64,000 nt of DNA from Tistlia consotensis USBA 355 (lineage in GTDB: Bacteria > Pseudomonadota > Alphaproteobacteria > Kiloniellales > DSM-21159): NCBI RefSeq assembly GCF_900177295.1, contig NZ_FWZX01000022.1:60397-124396 (forward strand), in the 5' to 3' direction. A model generated the notes under the pieces. It was not told the DNA's origin and searched no databases. It saw only the letters and a program-made list of their open reading frames with translations. How positions within the stretch are numbered: the first letter of the stretch is position 1; every line of letters begins with the position of its first letter. Position numbers and translations under genes: made by a program. This document shows, one piece after another, positions 16,241 to 25,918 of the stretch.

Positions 16241-17559
16241 CCTTCCGCCGGGCAGACCAGTAGGGCGATCCGGGCAGCGGCGTCCAGGCAGGCCCAGTCG
16301 GCGCCGTTGGCGGCGCAGACCATCAGGCCGGTCGGCAGCGCGCCCGCCGCCTGCATCGGCAGGGTCGCAGCACAGCCGTCGGCGAAGTTGATCGCCGAGG
16401 TGTTGCGCAGCACCAGGGCGTTGAGCCGGTCGAAGTCGCGGGCGACGTCGTGGATCAGCGGCGCGACGCAGGGCACGGTCGGCGCGACCAGCAGGTCGAA
16501 GCCGGCCGCGAGCCGCGCCCAGGCGCCCTGCGCCTCGGCGCGCAGGCGGCAGGCCTCCTCCACCTCGGCCCGGTCGAGCGTCTCGGCGACGCGCAGGCGG
16601 CCGAGCACGCGCGGGTCGCCGCTGGTCTCCAGGGCCGCCATGCGCCCGGCGTGGATCGCGTGGGCCTCGCTCGCGACGATCGCTCGGTTGCAGCGGCCGG
16701 CCGCCTCAAGGAAGCGCGCCTCGGCCGGCAGCAGCTCGGCGCCGGCCCGGGCCAGCCGGCCCAGCGCCGCCTCGAAGTCGGCGGCGACGGCGGCGTCGAG
16801 CCCGTCCAGCAGGAAGCCGCCGAGCAGCCCGATCCTGAGGCCGCGCACCCCCGCCTCGCGGTCGACGCGGCCGAGCGTGCCCGACAGCACGGCGTGGACC
16901 TCGGCGCAGGTCTCGATGTCGCCGGCCAGCGGCCCGATCGAGTCGTAGCTGCCGGCCAGGGGAAAGACGCCGTCGAGCGGCACCGCGGCCTGCGAGGGCT
17001 TGAAGCCGGCCAGGCCGTTGAGCGCGGCCGGCACGCGCACCGAGCCGCCGGTGTCCGAGCCGAGGGCGACCTCGACCAGGCCGAGCGCGGCGCCGACCGC
17101 GCCGCCCGAGGTCGAGCCGCCGGGCACGCGCCGGGGATCGCGGCTGTTGCCGCAGGTCCCGTAGTGCGGGTTGAGGCCGACGCCGGAGTAGGCGAACTCG
17201 CTCATGGTCGTCCGCCCGAAGGGCACCGCGCCGGCCGCCTTCAGCCGGCGCACGACCTCGGCGTCGGCCACGGCCGGCACGCCCGACAGCAGCTCGACCG
17301 AGCCGGCACCGGTGATCTCGCCGGCCTCGTCGAAGAGGTCCTTGATCGAGACCGTCAGGCCGTGCAGCGGCAGCGCCTCGCCTTCCGCGCGCCGGGCGTC
17401 GGCGGCATCGGCCGCCGCCAGGATCCGCTCCGGATCGAGGGCCGTGAAGATCCGCCCGAGCTGCAGGGGCGGCAGGGCGGCGACGCGCTCCAGCGCCCGC
17501 TCGGCGCGCTGGCGGGCGGTCAGGCGAAGACGCTGCGCCCGGAGTGGCGGAAGCGGCAT
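16219..17559 (-). CDS. Amidase (amidase signature family)
   Basis: 446-residue amidase-signature hydrolase. The Ser-cisSer-Lys triad is visible: K73 in LTVSIKDLFDEAG, the cis-serine in PGGSTSGGAVGAALG (149-151) and the nucleophile S173 in GSDTGGSVRVPAALNG. These enzymes hydrolyse carboxamides; the native substrate cannot be inferred. An in-frame start far upstream at 17694 would add 45 basic, unconserved residues, so the ATG at 17559 was chosen. It overlaps the convergent transporter gene by 22 bases and lies divergent from the first exopolysaccharide gene. Confidence 0.87.
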   Translation of the reverse strand: MPLPPLRAQRLRLTARQRAERALERVAALPPLQLGRIFTALDPERILAAADAADARRAEGEALPLHGLTVSIKDLFDEAGEITGAGSVELLSGVPAVADAEVVRRLKAAGAVPFGRTTMSEFAYSGVGLNPHYGTCGNSRDPRRVPGGSTSGGAVGAALGLVEVALGSDTGGSVRVPAALNGLAGFKPSQAAVPLDGVFPLAGSYDSIGPLAGDIETCAEVHAVLSGTLGRVDREAGVRGLRIGLLGGFLLDGLDAAVAADFEAALGRLARAGAELLPAEARFLEAAGRCNRAIVASEAHAIHAGRMAALETSGDPRVLGRLRVAETLDRAEVEEACRLRAEAQGAWARLAAGFDLLVAPTVPCVAPLIHDVARDFDRLNALVLRNTSAINFADGCAATLPMQAAGALPTGLMVCAANGADWACLDAAARIALLVCPAEGHCATAM

Positions 17560-17659
17560 GGCGGGCGACCTCTCGTCTGGAAGGTGGCGTACAGGAGGGA
17601 CCTCGATCCTATAGCGCCCGGCGCTCGCGCGGTCGAGACGCGCGGCCGGCGGGCGAGGC

Positions 17660-17705
17660 CACAGCCTGGTCACGGGTCGGCCACCAGGCACCACAGCTTG
17701 ATCAC
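17660..17705 (+). promoter_or_regulatory. Two copies of the exopolysaccharide-locus element upstream of the first glycosyltransferase
   Basis: CACAGCCTGGTCAC (17660-17673) and CACAGCTTGATCAC (17692-17705) lie 32 bases apart, three helical turns, and both point toward the gene at 17834. The same CAC-N5-G(G/A)TCAC pattern recurs before other exopolysaccharide units (25842, 41990, 44243). Likely regulator binding sites; not proven. Confidence 0.5.
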
Positions 17706-17833
17706 TGGCCGCTTCGGGCGGCTCTGCGTTCCCCTGGACGCCGTGGGCAGAAGCGCACGGCTCGAAGGCCTCCGCAGGCGCGTGGGGCCTTCGTCAGTCG
17801 CAGCCTGCGTGCTGCCGAATCGAGGGAGCGCAG

Positions 17834-19036
17834 ATGTCTCTGTCCGACAGCCCGTTCGAGACCCGCTGGCCGGTGCCGCCGCCGCCCGACGCGGCGCCGG
17901 CTTCCGGGGCCGAGACGATCCGGCTCGCCATGACCAGCGTGTTCGGCGATCCCCTGCTGCCGCTCACCTGGTCGGGCGCGCCGAACAACCTGGCGCGCGC
18001 CCTGGGCGCGCTCGGCGCCGAGGTGACCAGCGTCAATCCCCGCCTGCCGCGCGGCCAGGCGCTGTGGCACGCCTGGCGCCACGTGCTGCTGTCGCGCAGC
18101 CTGCCGCTGCGCCGCGAGGTGCTGCTGCGCGATCCGGTGGCCCGCCGGGCGCGGGCGCTGGCGGTGACCGAGGAGGCGAAGCGCCTCGGCCTCGACCGCA
18201 TCCTGCACACCGGTACCCTGGACCTGCCGGGCAACGCCGGGGACGGCATCGACCACTACCTCTACTGCGACCACACCTGGGACCTGGCGATGCAGGTACG
18301 GTCCGGCGAAGGCCACCGCGAGACCCGCGAGTACCGCCGCTTCGAGGAGCTGGAGCACCAGGCCTACGACCAGGCCAGCCACATCTTCACCTTCGGCCGC
18401 TACGTCCGCGACAACCTGATCGGCCACTACGGCGTGGCGCCCGAGCGCGTCACCGCGGTCGGCTCGGGCTTCGGGCAGATCCGGCCCTACACCGGCCTCA
18501 AGGACTACGCGCGCGGGCCGCTGGTCTTCGTCGCCAAGCACCTCTTCGCCGAGAAGGGCGGGAACCTGGCGGTCAAGGCCTTCCGCATCGCCCGGCGCCA
18601 GCGGCCCAACCTGCGCCTGATCATCGCCGGCCACGACCGCTGGCGTGACCTGGTCGGCGACGAGCCCGGCGTCCACGTCGTCGGGCGCCTGTCCTGGGAC
18701 GCGCTGGAGGAGCTGATGCACTCGGCCAGCCTGCTGCTGCAGCCGATGCTCAACGACCCCTGGGGCCAGGTCTACCTGGAGGCGCTGATCTCGCGCACGC
18801 CGGTCGCCGGCCTGGAGCGCAACGGCCTGCCCGAGATCACGGGCGGCGGACGCTACGGCTTCCTGGTGCCGCAGCCGGACCCGGTGATGCTGGCCGAGAC
18901 GCTGCTCGACGCGGTCTCCGATCCCGACCGACTGGCCGGCATGGGTGCGGCCGGCCAGCGCCACGTCGTCGCCAACTACTCCTGGCCGCGCGCGGCCGAA
19001 GCCATCGCCTCGGTGCTCCGGGCCGAGCGGCCCTGA
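17834..19036 (+). CDS. Glycosyltransferase, GT4-type (GT-B fold)
   Basis: 400-residue retaining-type glycosyltransferase. The C-terminal donor domain begins near residue 230 (GPLVFVAKHLFAEKGGNLAV) and has the GT4 pattern VVGRLSWDALEELMHSASLL followed by NDPWGQVYLEALISRTPVAG and the acidic NGLPEITGG. It transfers a sugar from a nucleotide donor to a lipid-linked repeat unit in the cytoplasm. It heads the plus-strand unit with gmd and fcl, which make GDP-fucose, so mannose or fucose is a reasonable but unproven donor. Confidence 0.85.
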   Translation: MSLSDSPFETRWPVPPPPDAAPASGAETIRLAMTSVFGDPLLPLTWSGAPNNLARALGALGAEVTSVNPRLPRGQALWHAWRHVLLSRSLPLRREVLLRDPVARRARALAVTEEAKRLGLDRILHTGTLDLPGNAGDGIDHYLYCDHTWDLAMQVRSGEGHRETREYRRFEELEHQAYDQASHIFTFGRYVRDNLIGHYGVAPERVTAVGSGFGQIRPYTGLKDYARGPLVFVAKHLFAEKGGNLAVKAFRIARRQRPNLRLIIAGHDRWRDLVGDEPGVHVVGRLSWDALEELMHSASLLLQPMLNDPWGQVYLEALISRTPVAGLERNGLPEITGGGRYGFLVPQPDPVMLAETLLDAVSDPDRLAGMGAAGQRHVVANYSWPRAAEAIASVLRAERP

Positions 19037-19090
19037 GGCCCCGGCCCGCCGTTCCGGCCCTTCCTTCCCGCCCCCATCGGAGAGTCACGA

Positions 19091-20152
19091 ATGACTGACA
19101 AGGTCGCCCTCATCACCGGCGCCACCGGCCAGGACGGCGCCTACCTGTCCGAGCTGCTGCTCGACAAGGGCTACAAGGTCTACGGCGTCAAGCGGCGCGC
19201 CTCGCTGATCAACACCGCGCGCGTCGACCACCTCTACCGGGACCGCCACGAGGGCGACGTCCGCTTCCTGCTCGAGTACGGCGACATGACCGACACGAGC
19301 AACCTGATCCGCCTGGTCGAGACGGCGCAGCCGACCGAGATCTACAACCTGGCGGCCCAGAGCCACGTCCAGGTCAGCTTCGACGCGCCGGAATACACCG
19401 CCGACGTCGATGCGATCGGCACGCTGCGCCTGCTCGAGGCGATCCGCACCCTCGGCATGACCGACCGCGTGCGCTTCTACCAGGCCTCGACCTCGGAGCT
19501 GTTCGGCCAGGTCGCCGAGACGCCGCAGCGCGAGACCACGCCGTTCCGGCCGCGCAGCCCCTACGCCGCCGCCAAGCTCTACGCCTACTGGGTCACGGTG
19601 AACTACCGCGAGGCCTACGGCATGCACGCCTCGAACGGCATCCTGTTCAACCACGAGAGCCCGATCCGCGGCGAGACCTTCGTCACCCGCAAGATCACCC
19701 GCGGCGTCGCGGCGATCGAGCTGGGCCTGCAGCCTCGCCTGCATCTCGGCAACATCGACGCCAAGCGCGACTGGGGCCATGCCCGCGACTACGTCGAGGG
19801 CATGTGGCGGATCCTGCAGCAGGACCAGCCCGACGACTACGTGCTGGCGACCGGCGAGACCCACACCGTGCGCGAGTTCGTCGAGCGCGCCTTCGAGCTC
19901 GTCGACCGGCCGATCGAGTGGCACGGCAAGGGCGTCGAGGAGAAGGGCCACTGCCGGCGCAGCGGCGACGTCCTGGTCGCCATCGACCCGGCCTACTTCC
20001 GGCCGACCGAGGTCGACCTGCTGCTCGGCGATCCCAGCAAGGCCCACCGCAAGCTCGGCTGGCGCCACCGGACCACGTTCGACGCGCTGATCGCCGAGAT
20101 GGTCGAGGCCGACATGCGCAGCCTGCGACGGGAGGTCCTGACCAATGCCTGA
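19091..20152 (+). CDS. gmd: GDP-mannose 4,6-dehydratase
   Basis: 353-residue extended SDR enzyme. It converts GDP-D-mannose to GDP-4-keto-6-deoxymannose, the first step toward GDP-L-fucose. The NADP site [20 protein letters not shown] is at the N-terminus, [15 protein letters not shown] is the Gmd-specific loop, and the catalytic YxxxK lies in [37 protein letters not shown] is also diagnostic. Length is slightly below the usual 360-370. Its stop overlaps the start of fcl by eight bases, so the two pathway enzymes are coupled. GDP-mannose would come from ManC encoded at 40398-41891. Confidence 0.93.
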   Translation: MTDKVALITGATGQDGAYLSELLLDKGYKVYGVKRRASLINTARVDHLYRDRHEGDVRFLLEYGDMTDTSNLIRLVETAQPTEIYNLAAQSHVQVSFDAPEYTADVDAIGTLRLLEAIRTLGMTDRVRFYQASTSELFGQVAETPQRETTPFRPRSPYAAAKLYAYWVTVNYREAYGMHASNGILFNHESPIRGETFVTRKITRGVAAIELGLQPRLHLGNIDAKRDWGHARDYVEGMWRILQQDQPDDYVLATGETHTVREFVERAFELVDRPIEWHGKGVEEKGHCRRSGDVLVAIDPAYFRPTEVDLLLGDPSKAHRKLGWRHRTTFDALIAEMVEADMRSLRREVLTNA

Positions 20153-21164
20153 GCAGCTCTACGATCTTCGCAACAAGCGCGTCTGGGTCGCCGGCCAGAG
20201 CGGCATGGTCGGCTCGGCGATCCTGCGCCGGCTCGGGCGCGAGGGCTGCCACCTGCTGCGCAGCAGCCACGCCGAGGTCGACCTGACCTCATGGGAGCAG
20301 ACCGAGGCCTGGATGGCCGCGGCGCGGCCGCAGGCCGTGTTCATGGCGGCCGCCAAGGTCGGCGGCATCCACGCCAACGACAGCTACCCGGCCGACTTCC
20401 TCCACCAGAACCTGATGATCGAGGCGAACGTCGTCGAGGCGGCCCGGCGCCACGGCGTCGAGAAGCTGCTGTTCCTCGGCTCGTCCTGCATCTATCCGCG
20501 CCTGGCGCCGCAGCCGATCCCCGAGGACGCCCTGCTGACCGGCCCGCTGGAGCCCACCAACCAGTGGTACGCGATCGCCAAGATCGCCGGCGTCATGCTG
20601 TGCCAGGCCTACCGCCGCCAGCACGGCTGCGACTTCATCTCGGCGATGCCGACCAACCTCTACGGCCCGGGTGACAACTTCGACCCGCTCGGCAGCCACG
20701 TCATCCCGGCGCTGATGCTGAAGGCCGACAGGGCCCGGCGCGAGGGCGCGGCCTTCATGGAGGTCTGGGGCAGCGGCCGGCCGCGCCGCGAGTTCCTGCA
20801 CGTCGACGACCTGGCCGACGCGGCGCTGCGTCTGATGACCCACTACTCCGACGAGAGCACGATCAACATCGGCGCCGGCGAGGACCTCTCCATCAGGGCA
20901 CTGGCCGAGCTGGTCGCCGACGTCGTCGGCTTCGAGGGCGAGCTGCGCTTCGACGCCTCGAAGCCCGACGGCACGCCGCGCAAGCTGCTCGACATCGGTC
21001 GCATCCGGGCGCTCGGCTGGTCGCCGACGATCCCGCTCGCCGAGGGCTTGGCGCAGACCTACGAGTGGTTCCTGCAGAACCGCCCGGAGACGCGCGAGCA
21101 CCCCCGGCGCAGCCGGGCGCCGGCCGTCGCGCTGCCGCTCTCGGCCGCCTTCGCGCAGCGCTGA
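20145..21164 (+). CDS. fcl: GDP-L-fucose synthase
   Basis: 339-residue SDR epimerase/reductase that turns GDP-4-keto-6-deoxymannose into GDP-L-fucose. The N-terminal [18 protein letters not shown] holds the NADP site; [20 protein letters not shown] and the YxxxK in [20 protein letters not shown] are catalytic; [11 protein letters not shown] is a family hallmark. The last 20 residues ([19 protein letters not shown]) extend beyond the normal end. Directly downstream of gmd with overlapping codons. Confidence 0.93.
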   Translation: MPEQLYDLRNKRVWVAGQSGMVGSAILRRLGREGCHLLRSSHAEVDLTSWEQTEAWMAAARPQAVFMAAAKVGGIHANDSYPADFLHQNLMIEANVVEAARRHGVEKLLFLGSSCIYPRLAPQPIPEDALLTGPLEPTNQWYAIAKIAGVMLCQAYRRQHGCDFISAMPTNLYGPGDNFDPLGSHVIPALMLKADRARREGAAFMEVWGSGRPRREFLHVDDLADAALRLMTHYSDESTINIGAGEDLSIRALAELVADVVGFEGELRFDASKPDGTPRKLLDIGRIRALGWSPTIPLAEGLAQTYEWFLQNRPETREHPRRSRAPAVALPLSAAFAQR

Positions 21165-21172
21165 CCGGCCCG

Positions 21173-21985
21173 GTGTCCGCAAGCCCCCTCGCGCCCCTCG
21201 GCGCGGAGCTGCTGCTCGCCGCACTCGGCCTGGCGGCGCTCTCGCTCCTGCTGTCGGCCTACCTGGTCTACAAGGTCCGGCAGGTCCACCGGACGCTCTA
21301 CCGCACCGACGAGGCGGTGCGCGGCCTGTCGCTCGGGATCACCCGGAACCTGCAGCAGCTGCAGCTGCTCGACCACGAGCTGGGCCTCGCCCGGCCGTTG
21401 CCGCTGCTGCGCGGCTGGGCGGCCTCGCCGGACGTCCTGCTGGTGCTGCTGCGCCGGGTGCGGAGCGCCCGGCCGCGGACCATCGTCGAGTGCGGCTCCG
21501 GCGTCTCGACCATCGTCCAGGCCCAGGCCTGCCGGCTCAACGGCGTGGGGCACGTCTATTCCCTCGACCACGACCCGGCCTTCGCCGCGGCGACGCGGCG
21601 GACGCTCAGCGACTTCGGCCTCGCCGAATGGGCGACGGTGATCGATGCGCCGCTGGTCGAGCGCGCGGTGGCCGGCCAGCGCTGCCGCTGGTACGACCTC
21701 GGCGGCCTCTCCGAGGACCTCGCGATCGACCTGCTGTTCGTCGACGGGCCGCCGGCCCTGCCGCACGCCGAGCAGGCGCGCTTCCCGGCCGGGCCGCTGC
21801 TGTTCCCGAGGCTCGCCCCCGGCGCGTCGGTCATCCTGGACGACGCGGGCCGGCCCGGCGAGCAGGTGATCGTCCGGCGCTGGGCCGAGGCCTTCTCCTT
21901 CGCCGAGCGGTCCCACGACTGCGAGAAGGGCTGCGTCGAGCTCGGCTTCCCCGAGGCCGAGCAGCTGCCGGCGGCGGCCCAGTAG
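21173..21985 (+). CDS. Membrane-anchored class I SAM-dependent methyltransferase-like protein
   Basis: 270-residue protein. One N-terminal membrane helix (ELLLAALGLAALSLLLSAYL) is followed by a cytoplasmic domain whose motif I is TIVECGSGVSTIVQAQA and whose motif II acidic end is YSLDHDPAFA; LLFVDGPPAL is the motif IV-like strand. It resembles the Methyltransf_24 type found in polysaccharide loci. The GTG at 21173 lies 8 bases after fcl and begins just before the membrane helix; longer in-frame starts would overlap fcl. The substrate is unknown; an O-methylated sugar is one possibility. Confidence 0.7.
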   Translation: MSASPLAPLGAELLLAALGLAALSLLLSAYLVYKVRQVHRTLYRTDEAVRGLSLGITRNLQQLQLLDHELGLARPLPLLRGWAASPDVLLVLLRRVRSARPRTIVECGSGVSTIVQAQACRLNGVGHVYSLDHDPAFAAATRRTLSDFGLAEWATVIDAPLVERAVAGQRCRWYDLGGLSEDLAIDLLFVDGPPALPHAEQARFPAGPLLFPRLAPGASVILDDAGRPGEQVIVRRWAEAFSFAERSHDCEKGCVELGFPEAEQLPAAAQ

Positions 21986-22018
21986 GCCGCCGCCCCCTCC
22001 CCTCCTCCTCCCGTCCCT

Positions 22019-23473
22019 TCAGGCGCCGCGCGGCAGCGCCAGGGACCGCACCTTGCCGGTCAGCAGCGTGATCTCGCCGCGCAGCGGATGGTCGGTCGCG
22101 AAGATCGCCGCCAGCCAGCCGATCCCGGCGGTCGCCAGCGCGACCAGCAGCGGCGGCCACAGCAGGTCGGGCCGCGGCGGATAGAAGAGCGCGACCAGCA
22201 GCGGACCGGCCGCGCTGGCCAGCGCGACGGCGAAGCTGCGGCCGCAGGAGGCCATCAGCGCGCCGAAGCCGAGACCGACGGTGCGCCGGACCAGCAGCTG
22301 GATGATCGCGAAGGCGACCAGGTGCACGGCGATCTGCGCCGCCGCCACGGCGACGAAGCCCTCGAAGGCGCAGGCCACCGTGACGGCCACGCGGAAGGCC
22401 TGCACGGCGACCTCCATGGCCAGGGCCCGGCGCACCGCGCCGACCGCGATCAGCACCTGCGGCGCCAGGATCTTGGGCGCGTGCACGATGTTGGCCACGG
22501 CGAGCAGCTGCACCACCGGCACCGCGGCGTCCCACTGGTCGCCGAACAGGATGCGCACGATCGGATAGGCCATCAGGCCGAGCAGGCAGAAGAACGGCCA
22601 GGAGATGCCGGTCATCAGCGCCGTCGCGTAGAGGTAGCCCTCCTTGCGGAAGGCGCCCTGGCGCAGGTCGGCGGCGAAGGCCGGCAGGGCGACCACCCCG
22701 GCGCCGCGCTCGATCGTGTCGCGGAACATCCGGGTCAGGCTGTTGCCGCGGTTGAAGAAGGCGACGGCGTCGACGCCGCCGATGCGGCCCAGCGCGAAGG
22801 TCGGCGACAGCACGCCGATCTGCATGACCAGATGGGTCAGGGTGACCAGGGAGCCGAAGCCGAGGACCCGCCGCCACTCGCCGAGCGCCGGCCGGATCAG
22901 GATGAAGCCCGGCCGCAGCAGCAGGAAGCAGAGGCACTGCGCCAGGGTCGAGGCGAGCGCGGCCCAGGCCATCGAGAGGTAGCTGGCGCCCTGGTAGGCC
23001 AGCAGCACCGCGACGCCGGCCCAGACCAGGTTGCTGAAGATCTCGAAGCAGCTGCTGAAGCCGAAGGCGAGATCGCGGCGCAGCAGCGCGATGCCGATCG
23101 CGTTGATCGGTGCCAGCAGGAAGGTGAACGCCAGGATGTCGAGCACCTGCTCGACCCCGGAATGGCCGTAGAACTCGGCGAGCGGCCCGGCGATGGCGAC
23201 GATCAGCAGGCCGAGCGCGACGCCGGTCAGGATGCCGATGCCCATGGCGGCGCGCAGCCGCTCGGGGGTCAGCTCGCGCTCCTGGATCAGGTAGTTGCCG
23301 AGGCCGGAATCGCGGACGATCTGGCTGAGCGTGACGAAGGCCGCCCCGACCGCGAAGACGCCGATCTCGGCCGGCGTCAGCAGCCGCGCGATGAAGACCG
23401 TGGCGACGAAGTTGATCAGCACGCCGGCGTTGCGCGCGGCGAAGGAGTAGTAGGTCGAGCGGCGCACGCTCAT
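22019..23473 (-). CDS. Wzx-type oligosaccharide flippase (MOP superfamily)
   Basis: 484-residue membrane protein with about twelve to fourteen helices and the polysaccharide-synthase N-terminus RSTYYSFAARNAGVLINFVA followed by FIARLLTPAEIGVFAVGAAF. It would flip undecaprenyl-linked repeat units from the cytoplasmic to the periplasmic leaflet. An in-frame extension upstream is only a shadow of the neighbouring gene; the ATG at 23473 overlaps the stop of the upstream glycosyltransferase (ATGA). It is the last gene of a three-gene minus-strand unit starting at 25802, convergent with the fcl unit. Confidence 0.87.
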   Translation of the reverse strand: MSVRRSTYYSFAARNAGVLINFVATVFIARLLTPAEIGVFAVGAAFVTLSQIVRDSGLGNYLIQERELTPERLRAAMGIGILTGVALGLLIVAIAGPLAEFYGHSGVEQVLDILAFTFLLAPINAIGIALLRRDLAFGFSSCFEIFSNLVWAGVAVLLAYQGASYLSMAWAALASTLAQCLCFLLLRPGFILIRPALGEWRRVLGFGSLVTLTHLVMQIGVLSPTFALGRIGGVDAVAFFNRGNSLTRMFRDTIERGAGVVALPAFAADLRQGAFRKEGYLYATALMTGISWPFFCLLGLMAYPIVRILFGDQWDAAVPVVQLLAVANIVHAPKILAPQVLIAVGAVRRALAMEVAVQAFRVAVTVACAFEGFVAVAAAQIAVHLVAFAIIQLLVRRTVGLGFGALMASCGRSFAVALASAAGPLLVALFYPPRPDLLWPPLLVALATAGIGWLAAIFATDHPLRGEITLLTGKVRSLALPRGA

Positions 23474-24849
23474 CGGCCGGCCTCCCTCGCGGCGGCGGCC
23501 TCGACCAGGCCCGAGAGCCGGCCGAAGAAGACCCGGGCCATCTGCCGGCGGGTATGGGTCGCCGCCCAGTCGCGCCGCACCGCGCCGTTCCAGGCCTCGG
23601 CCGGCCGCTCGATCATCGCGTCGAGCGCCCGTTCCAGCGCCACCGGCGCGCCGGCCGCGACGTGGCGGCCGGCGCCGAGCTGGCGCACCAGGGCCGGCGC
23701 CTCGCCGTCGGCGCCGTGGGCCAGGATCGGCCGGCCGGTGGCCAGGTACTCGAAGACCTTGCCCGGCAGGTAGCGGGCCATGTCGTCGTCGGTCATCAGC
23801 AGCAGCACGTCGCTCTCGCGGATCAGCCGGTCGGCCTCGGCACGCGGCCGCTGCTCGATCCGCTCGATCAGCTGCGGATGGGGGAAGCGCTCGAGCAGGC
23901 GCTCGGCCCAGGGCAGCCGACGGCCGATGAAGCGCAGGCGCAGCCGCTGCCCGAGGTCGGCGCGGCGCGCCAGCACGGCGGCCAGGTCGTCGAGGAAGGG
24001 CTGCGGCGAGGCCATGGTGCCGAGCACGCCGCTGAAGGCGAGCACCAGCCGGCCGTCGCCGCGCGGCTCCGCCGCCTCGGCGGCCGGATCCGGCTCCCAG
24101 CCGTTGAGCAGCACGGCGCCCTTGGCGCCGATCAGGCCGGGGAAGGCGTCGCTGTTGTGGCGCAGCTGGCCGCGCGTGGTGAACTGCACCAGGTCGGCGC
24201 GGGCGAGGCAGCGCCGCTCCCAGCGCCGGTCGTCGCGGCCGCGCCGCACGAAGCCGAAGGGATTCCGGCTCCACTCGTCACGATAGTCGAGCACCAGCCG
24301 GGCCGCGAAGCGGCGCGCCAGCAGCAGGCCGGCGGCGAAGGAGGCGAAGGTCGGGCCGGTCGCCACGACCACCGAGGGCGGGTCCTCGGCGAATCCCCGG
24401 GCAGCGGCGCGGTAGAGCGCCAGCGCCTGCAGGAAGTCGCCGTCGATCTGCTGGAAGAGCTTGTGGCTGGGGCGCAGCGCCGGCGGCTCGGCCGCGAGGA
24501 TCCGGACACCGGCGGGTATCGCCGCGGCGAGCTGCCGGCCGGCCTCGGTGATCTCGCCGTCCGGCGCCCGGGTCACCGCGGAGAGTCGCCAGCCGTTCTC
24601 GCCGGCATACTTCAGCCAGGAGAGCGGCCGGAACACCCCGCCGTCGAAGCGCGGCGGCAGGGAGCTGGCGACCAGCAGCGCATGCCGCGCCGTGACGGCG
24701 ACGGCGCGGCGGCCGGCGCGCGCGCTGTCGAGCTCGGCCTCCAGCCATTGCCGGTAGCCGAGCGCCGTGTCGCGCGCCGCCTCGGCGAGGCGGCCGACGA
24801 AGGGCAGGCGGCCCGCGCCGGCGGGGAGTTCTGTCGTCGCGTCGGCCAT
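23470..24849 (-). CDS. Glycosyltransferase, GT4/WcaI-like
   Basis: 459-residue GT-B protein. The acceptor half has HALLVASSLPPRFDGGVFRP at the start and VVVATGPTFASFAAGLLLAR in the middle, as in WcaI-type enzymes; the donor half has LVLAFSGVLGTMASPQPFLD and the C-terminal VFEYLATGRPILAHGADGEA. The ATG at 24849 has a GAGGGAA ribosome site 7 bases upstream; a TTG at 24864 would add five residues. It overlaps the flippase gene by four bases. Donor and acceptor are unknown. Confidence 0.82.
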   Translation of the reverse strand: MADATTELPAGAGRLPFVGRLAEAARDTALGYRQWLEAELDSARAGRRAVAVTARHALLVASSLPPRFDGGVFRPLSWLKYAGENGWRLSAVTRAPDGEITEAGRQLAAAIPAGVRILAAEPPALRPSHKLFQQIDGDFLQALALYRAAARGFAEDPPSVVVATGPTFASFAAGLLLARRFAARLVLDYRDEWSRNPFGFVRRGRDDRRWERRCLARADLVQFTTRGQLRHNSDAFPGLIGAKGAVLLNGWEPDPAAEAAEPRGDGRLVLAFSGVLGTMASPQPFLDDLAAVLARRADLGQRLRLRFIGRRLPWAERLLERFPHPQLIERIEQRPRAEADRLIRESDVLLLMTDDDMARYLPGKVFEYLATGRPILAHGADGEAPALVRQLGAGRHVAAGAPVALERALDAMIERPAEAWNGAVRRDWAATHTRRQMARVFFGRLSGLVEAAAAREAGR

Positions 24850-24860
24850 CGATTCTTCCC

Positions 24861-25802
24861 TCAATGCCAGGACAGCTGGCGGCGCTGCGCATAGGCGCGG
24901 GTCAGCAGCCGGCCGAGCGGCCGGCGCCGGGCCAGGTCGCGCAGCGTGCGCTGCGCCAGCCGTTCGTCCGACTCGAGCGCGAGGCCGAGCGAGGCGATCG
25001 CGTAGCGCCGGGCCAGCCGGTGGCGGCCGAGCGCCATCAGCTCGCGCGACTGCAGGGCGAGATGGGCCGCCAGCGTGCGGCGCCCCGGCCGGCGCCCGGC
25101 GAAGTGCCGGAAGATCAGGTGGTTGGCGATGAACACGGCGCGCGCCTTGCCCGACAGCCGGTCGGCGCCGCTGCCGTCGTAGAGCAGCCCCGGCTCCGCG
25201 ACGTAGTCGAGCAGGTGGCGCCGGGCGATGCGCAGCACCAGGTCCCAGTCCTCGCAGGCCGGCAGCAGCGGGTCGAAGGCGCCGATCTCGTCGAGCACCG
25301 ACCGCCGCACCATCACGGTCGGCAGCGGCACGAGGTTGCGGCGCACCAGTTCCTCGAAGACCCGGCCCCTGAGCCGCGGCCGGATCTCCAGCTCGCCGCC
25401 GCCCGGCAGCGTCACCCGCCGGCCGCAGTAGACCAGGCCGAGCTCCGGCGGACCCTGCTCGAAGCGGGCGACCTGGGCCTCCAGCTTCCAGGGCTCCCAG
25501 CGGTCGTCGGAATCGAGAAAGGCGACGTAGCCGCCGCGGCTGGCGGCGATGCCGAGGTTGCGGGCGCGCGCGGCGCCGCCGTTGCAGGGGCTCGACAGCA
25601 GCCTCAGGCGCGGCTCGTCCAGGGCCTCCAGGCGCCCCAGCGTGCCGTCGCTCGAGCCGTCGTCGACGACCACGACCTCCTTGTGCGGGTAGCTCTGGGC
25701 GAGAGCGCTGGCGACGGCCTGCTCGACGACCCGGACGCGGTTGTAGGTCGGGATGATGATGCTGACGAGCGTCGGATCGACGGCGGTCCTATCGGGGGTC
25801 AT
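24861..25802 (-). CDS. Family 2 glycosyltransferase
   Basis: 313-residue inverting GT-A enzyme. The nucleotide site is in TLVSIIIPTYNRVRVVEQAV, the first acidic pair in VVVVDDGSSDGT and the DxD-type metal motif in VAFLDSDDRWEPWKLEAQ. The C-terminal third is arginine-rich and helical. The ATG at 25802 was preferred over an upstream in-frame codon because it sits just before the conserved strand. First gene of the minus-strand unit GT2, GT4, flippase; about 116 bases separate it from the divergent glycosyltransferase at 25919. Confidence 0.88.
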   Translation of the reverse strand: MTPDRTAVDPTLVSIIIPTYNRVRVVEQAVASALAQSYPHKEVVVVDDGSSDGTLGRLEALDEPRLRLLSSPCNGGAARARNLGIAASRGGYVAFLDSDDRWEPWKLEAQVARFEQGPPELGLVYCGRRVTLPGGGELEIRPRLRGRVFEELVRRNLVPLPTVMVRRSVLDEIGAFDPLLPACEDWDLVLRIARRHLLDYVAEPGLLYDGSGADRLSGKARAVFIANHLIFRHFAGRRPGRRTLAAHLALQSRELMALGRHRLARRYAIASLGLALESDERLAQRTLRDLARRRPLGRLLTRAYAQRRQLSWH

Positions 25803-25841
25803 GCCGGCCTCCCTGTCGCTGCGGCCCCGCGGGCCATTTTC

Positions 25842-25855
25842 CACGGAGCGGTCAC
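25842..25855 (+). promoter_or_regulatory. Exopolysaccharide-locus element upstream of the WcaL-like gene
   Basis: CACGGAGCGGTCAC fits the CAC-N5-GGTCAC pattern seen before other units of this locus and faces the gene starting at 25919, with 63 bases between. It is the least similar copy in its five-base centre. Part of the divergent control region with the gene at 25802. Confidence 0.4.
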
Positions 25856-25918
25856 AGCCCCGGCCGGCGGCCGCTCGTTAAGGTCCCGAGCACCTCTCCA
25901 CCAGCGAAGCGAGCCGCC

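Noticed and set aside
16450..18648. Very long plus-strand open frame (over 700 codons) across the amidase and first glycosyltransferase genes
   Set aside because: Its translation is low-complexity Arg/Ala/Gly/Pro/His/Asp sequence with no family motifs and covers the complementary strand of the well-supported amidase. It is a by-product of high G+C.
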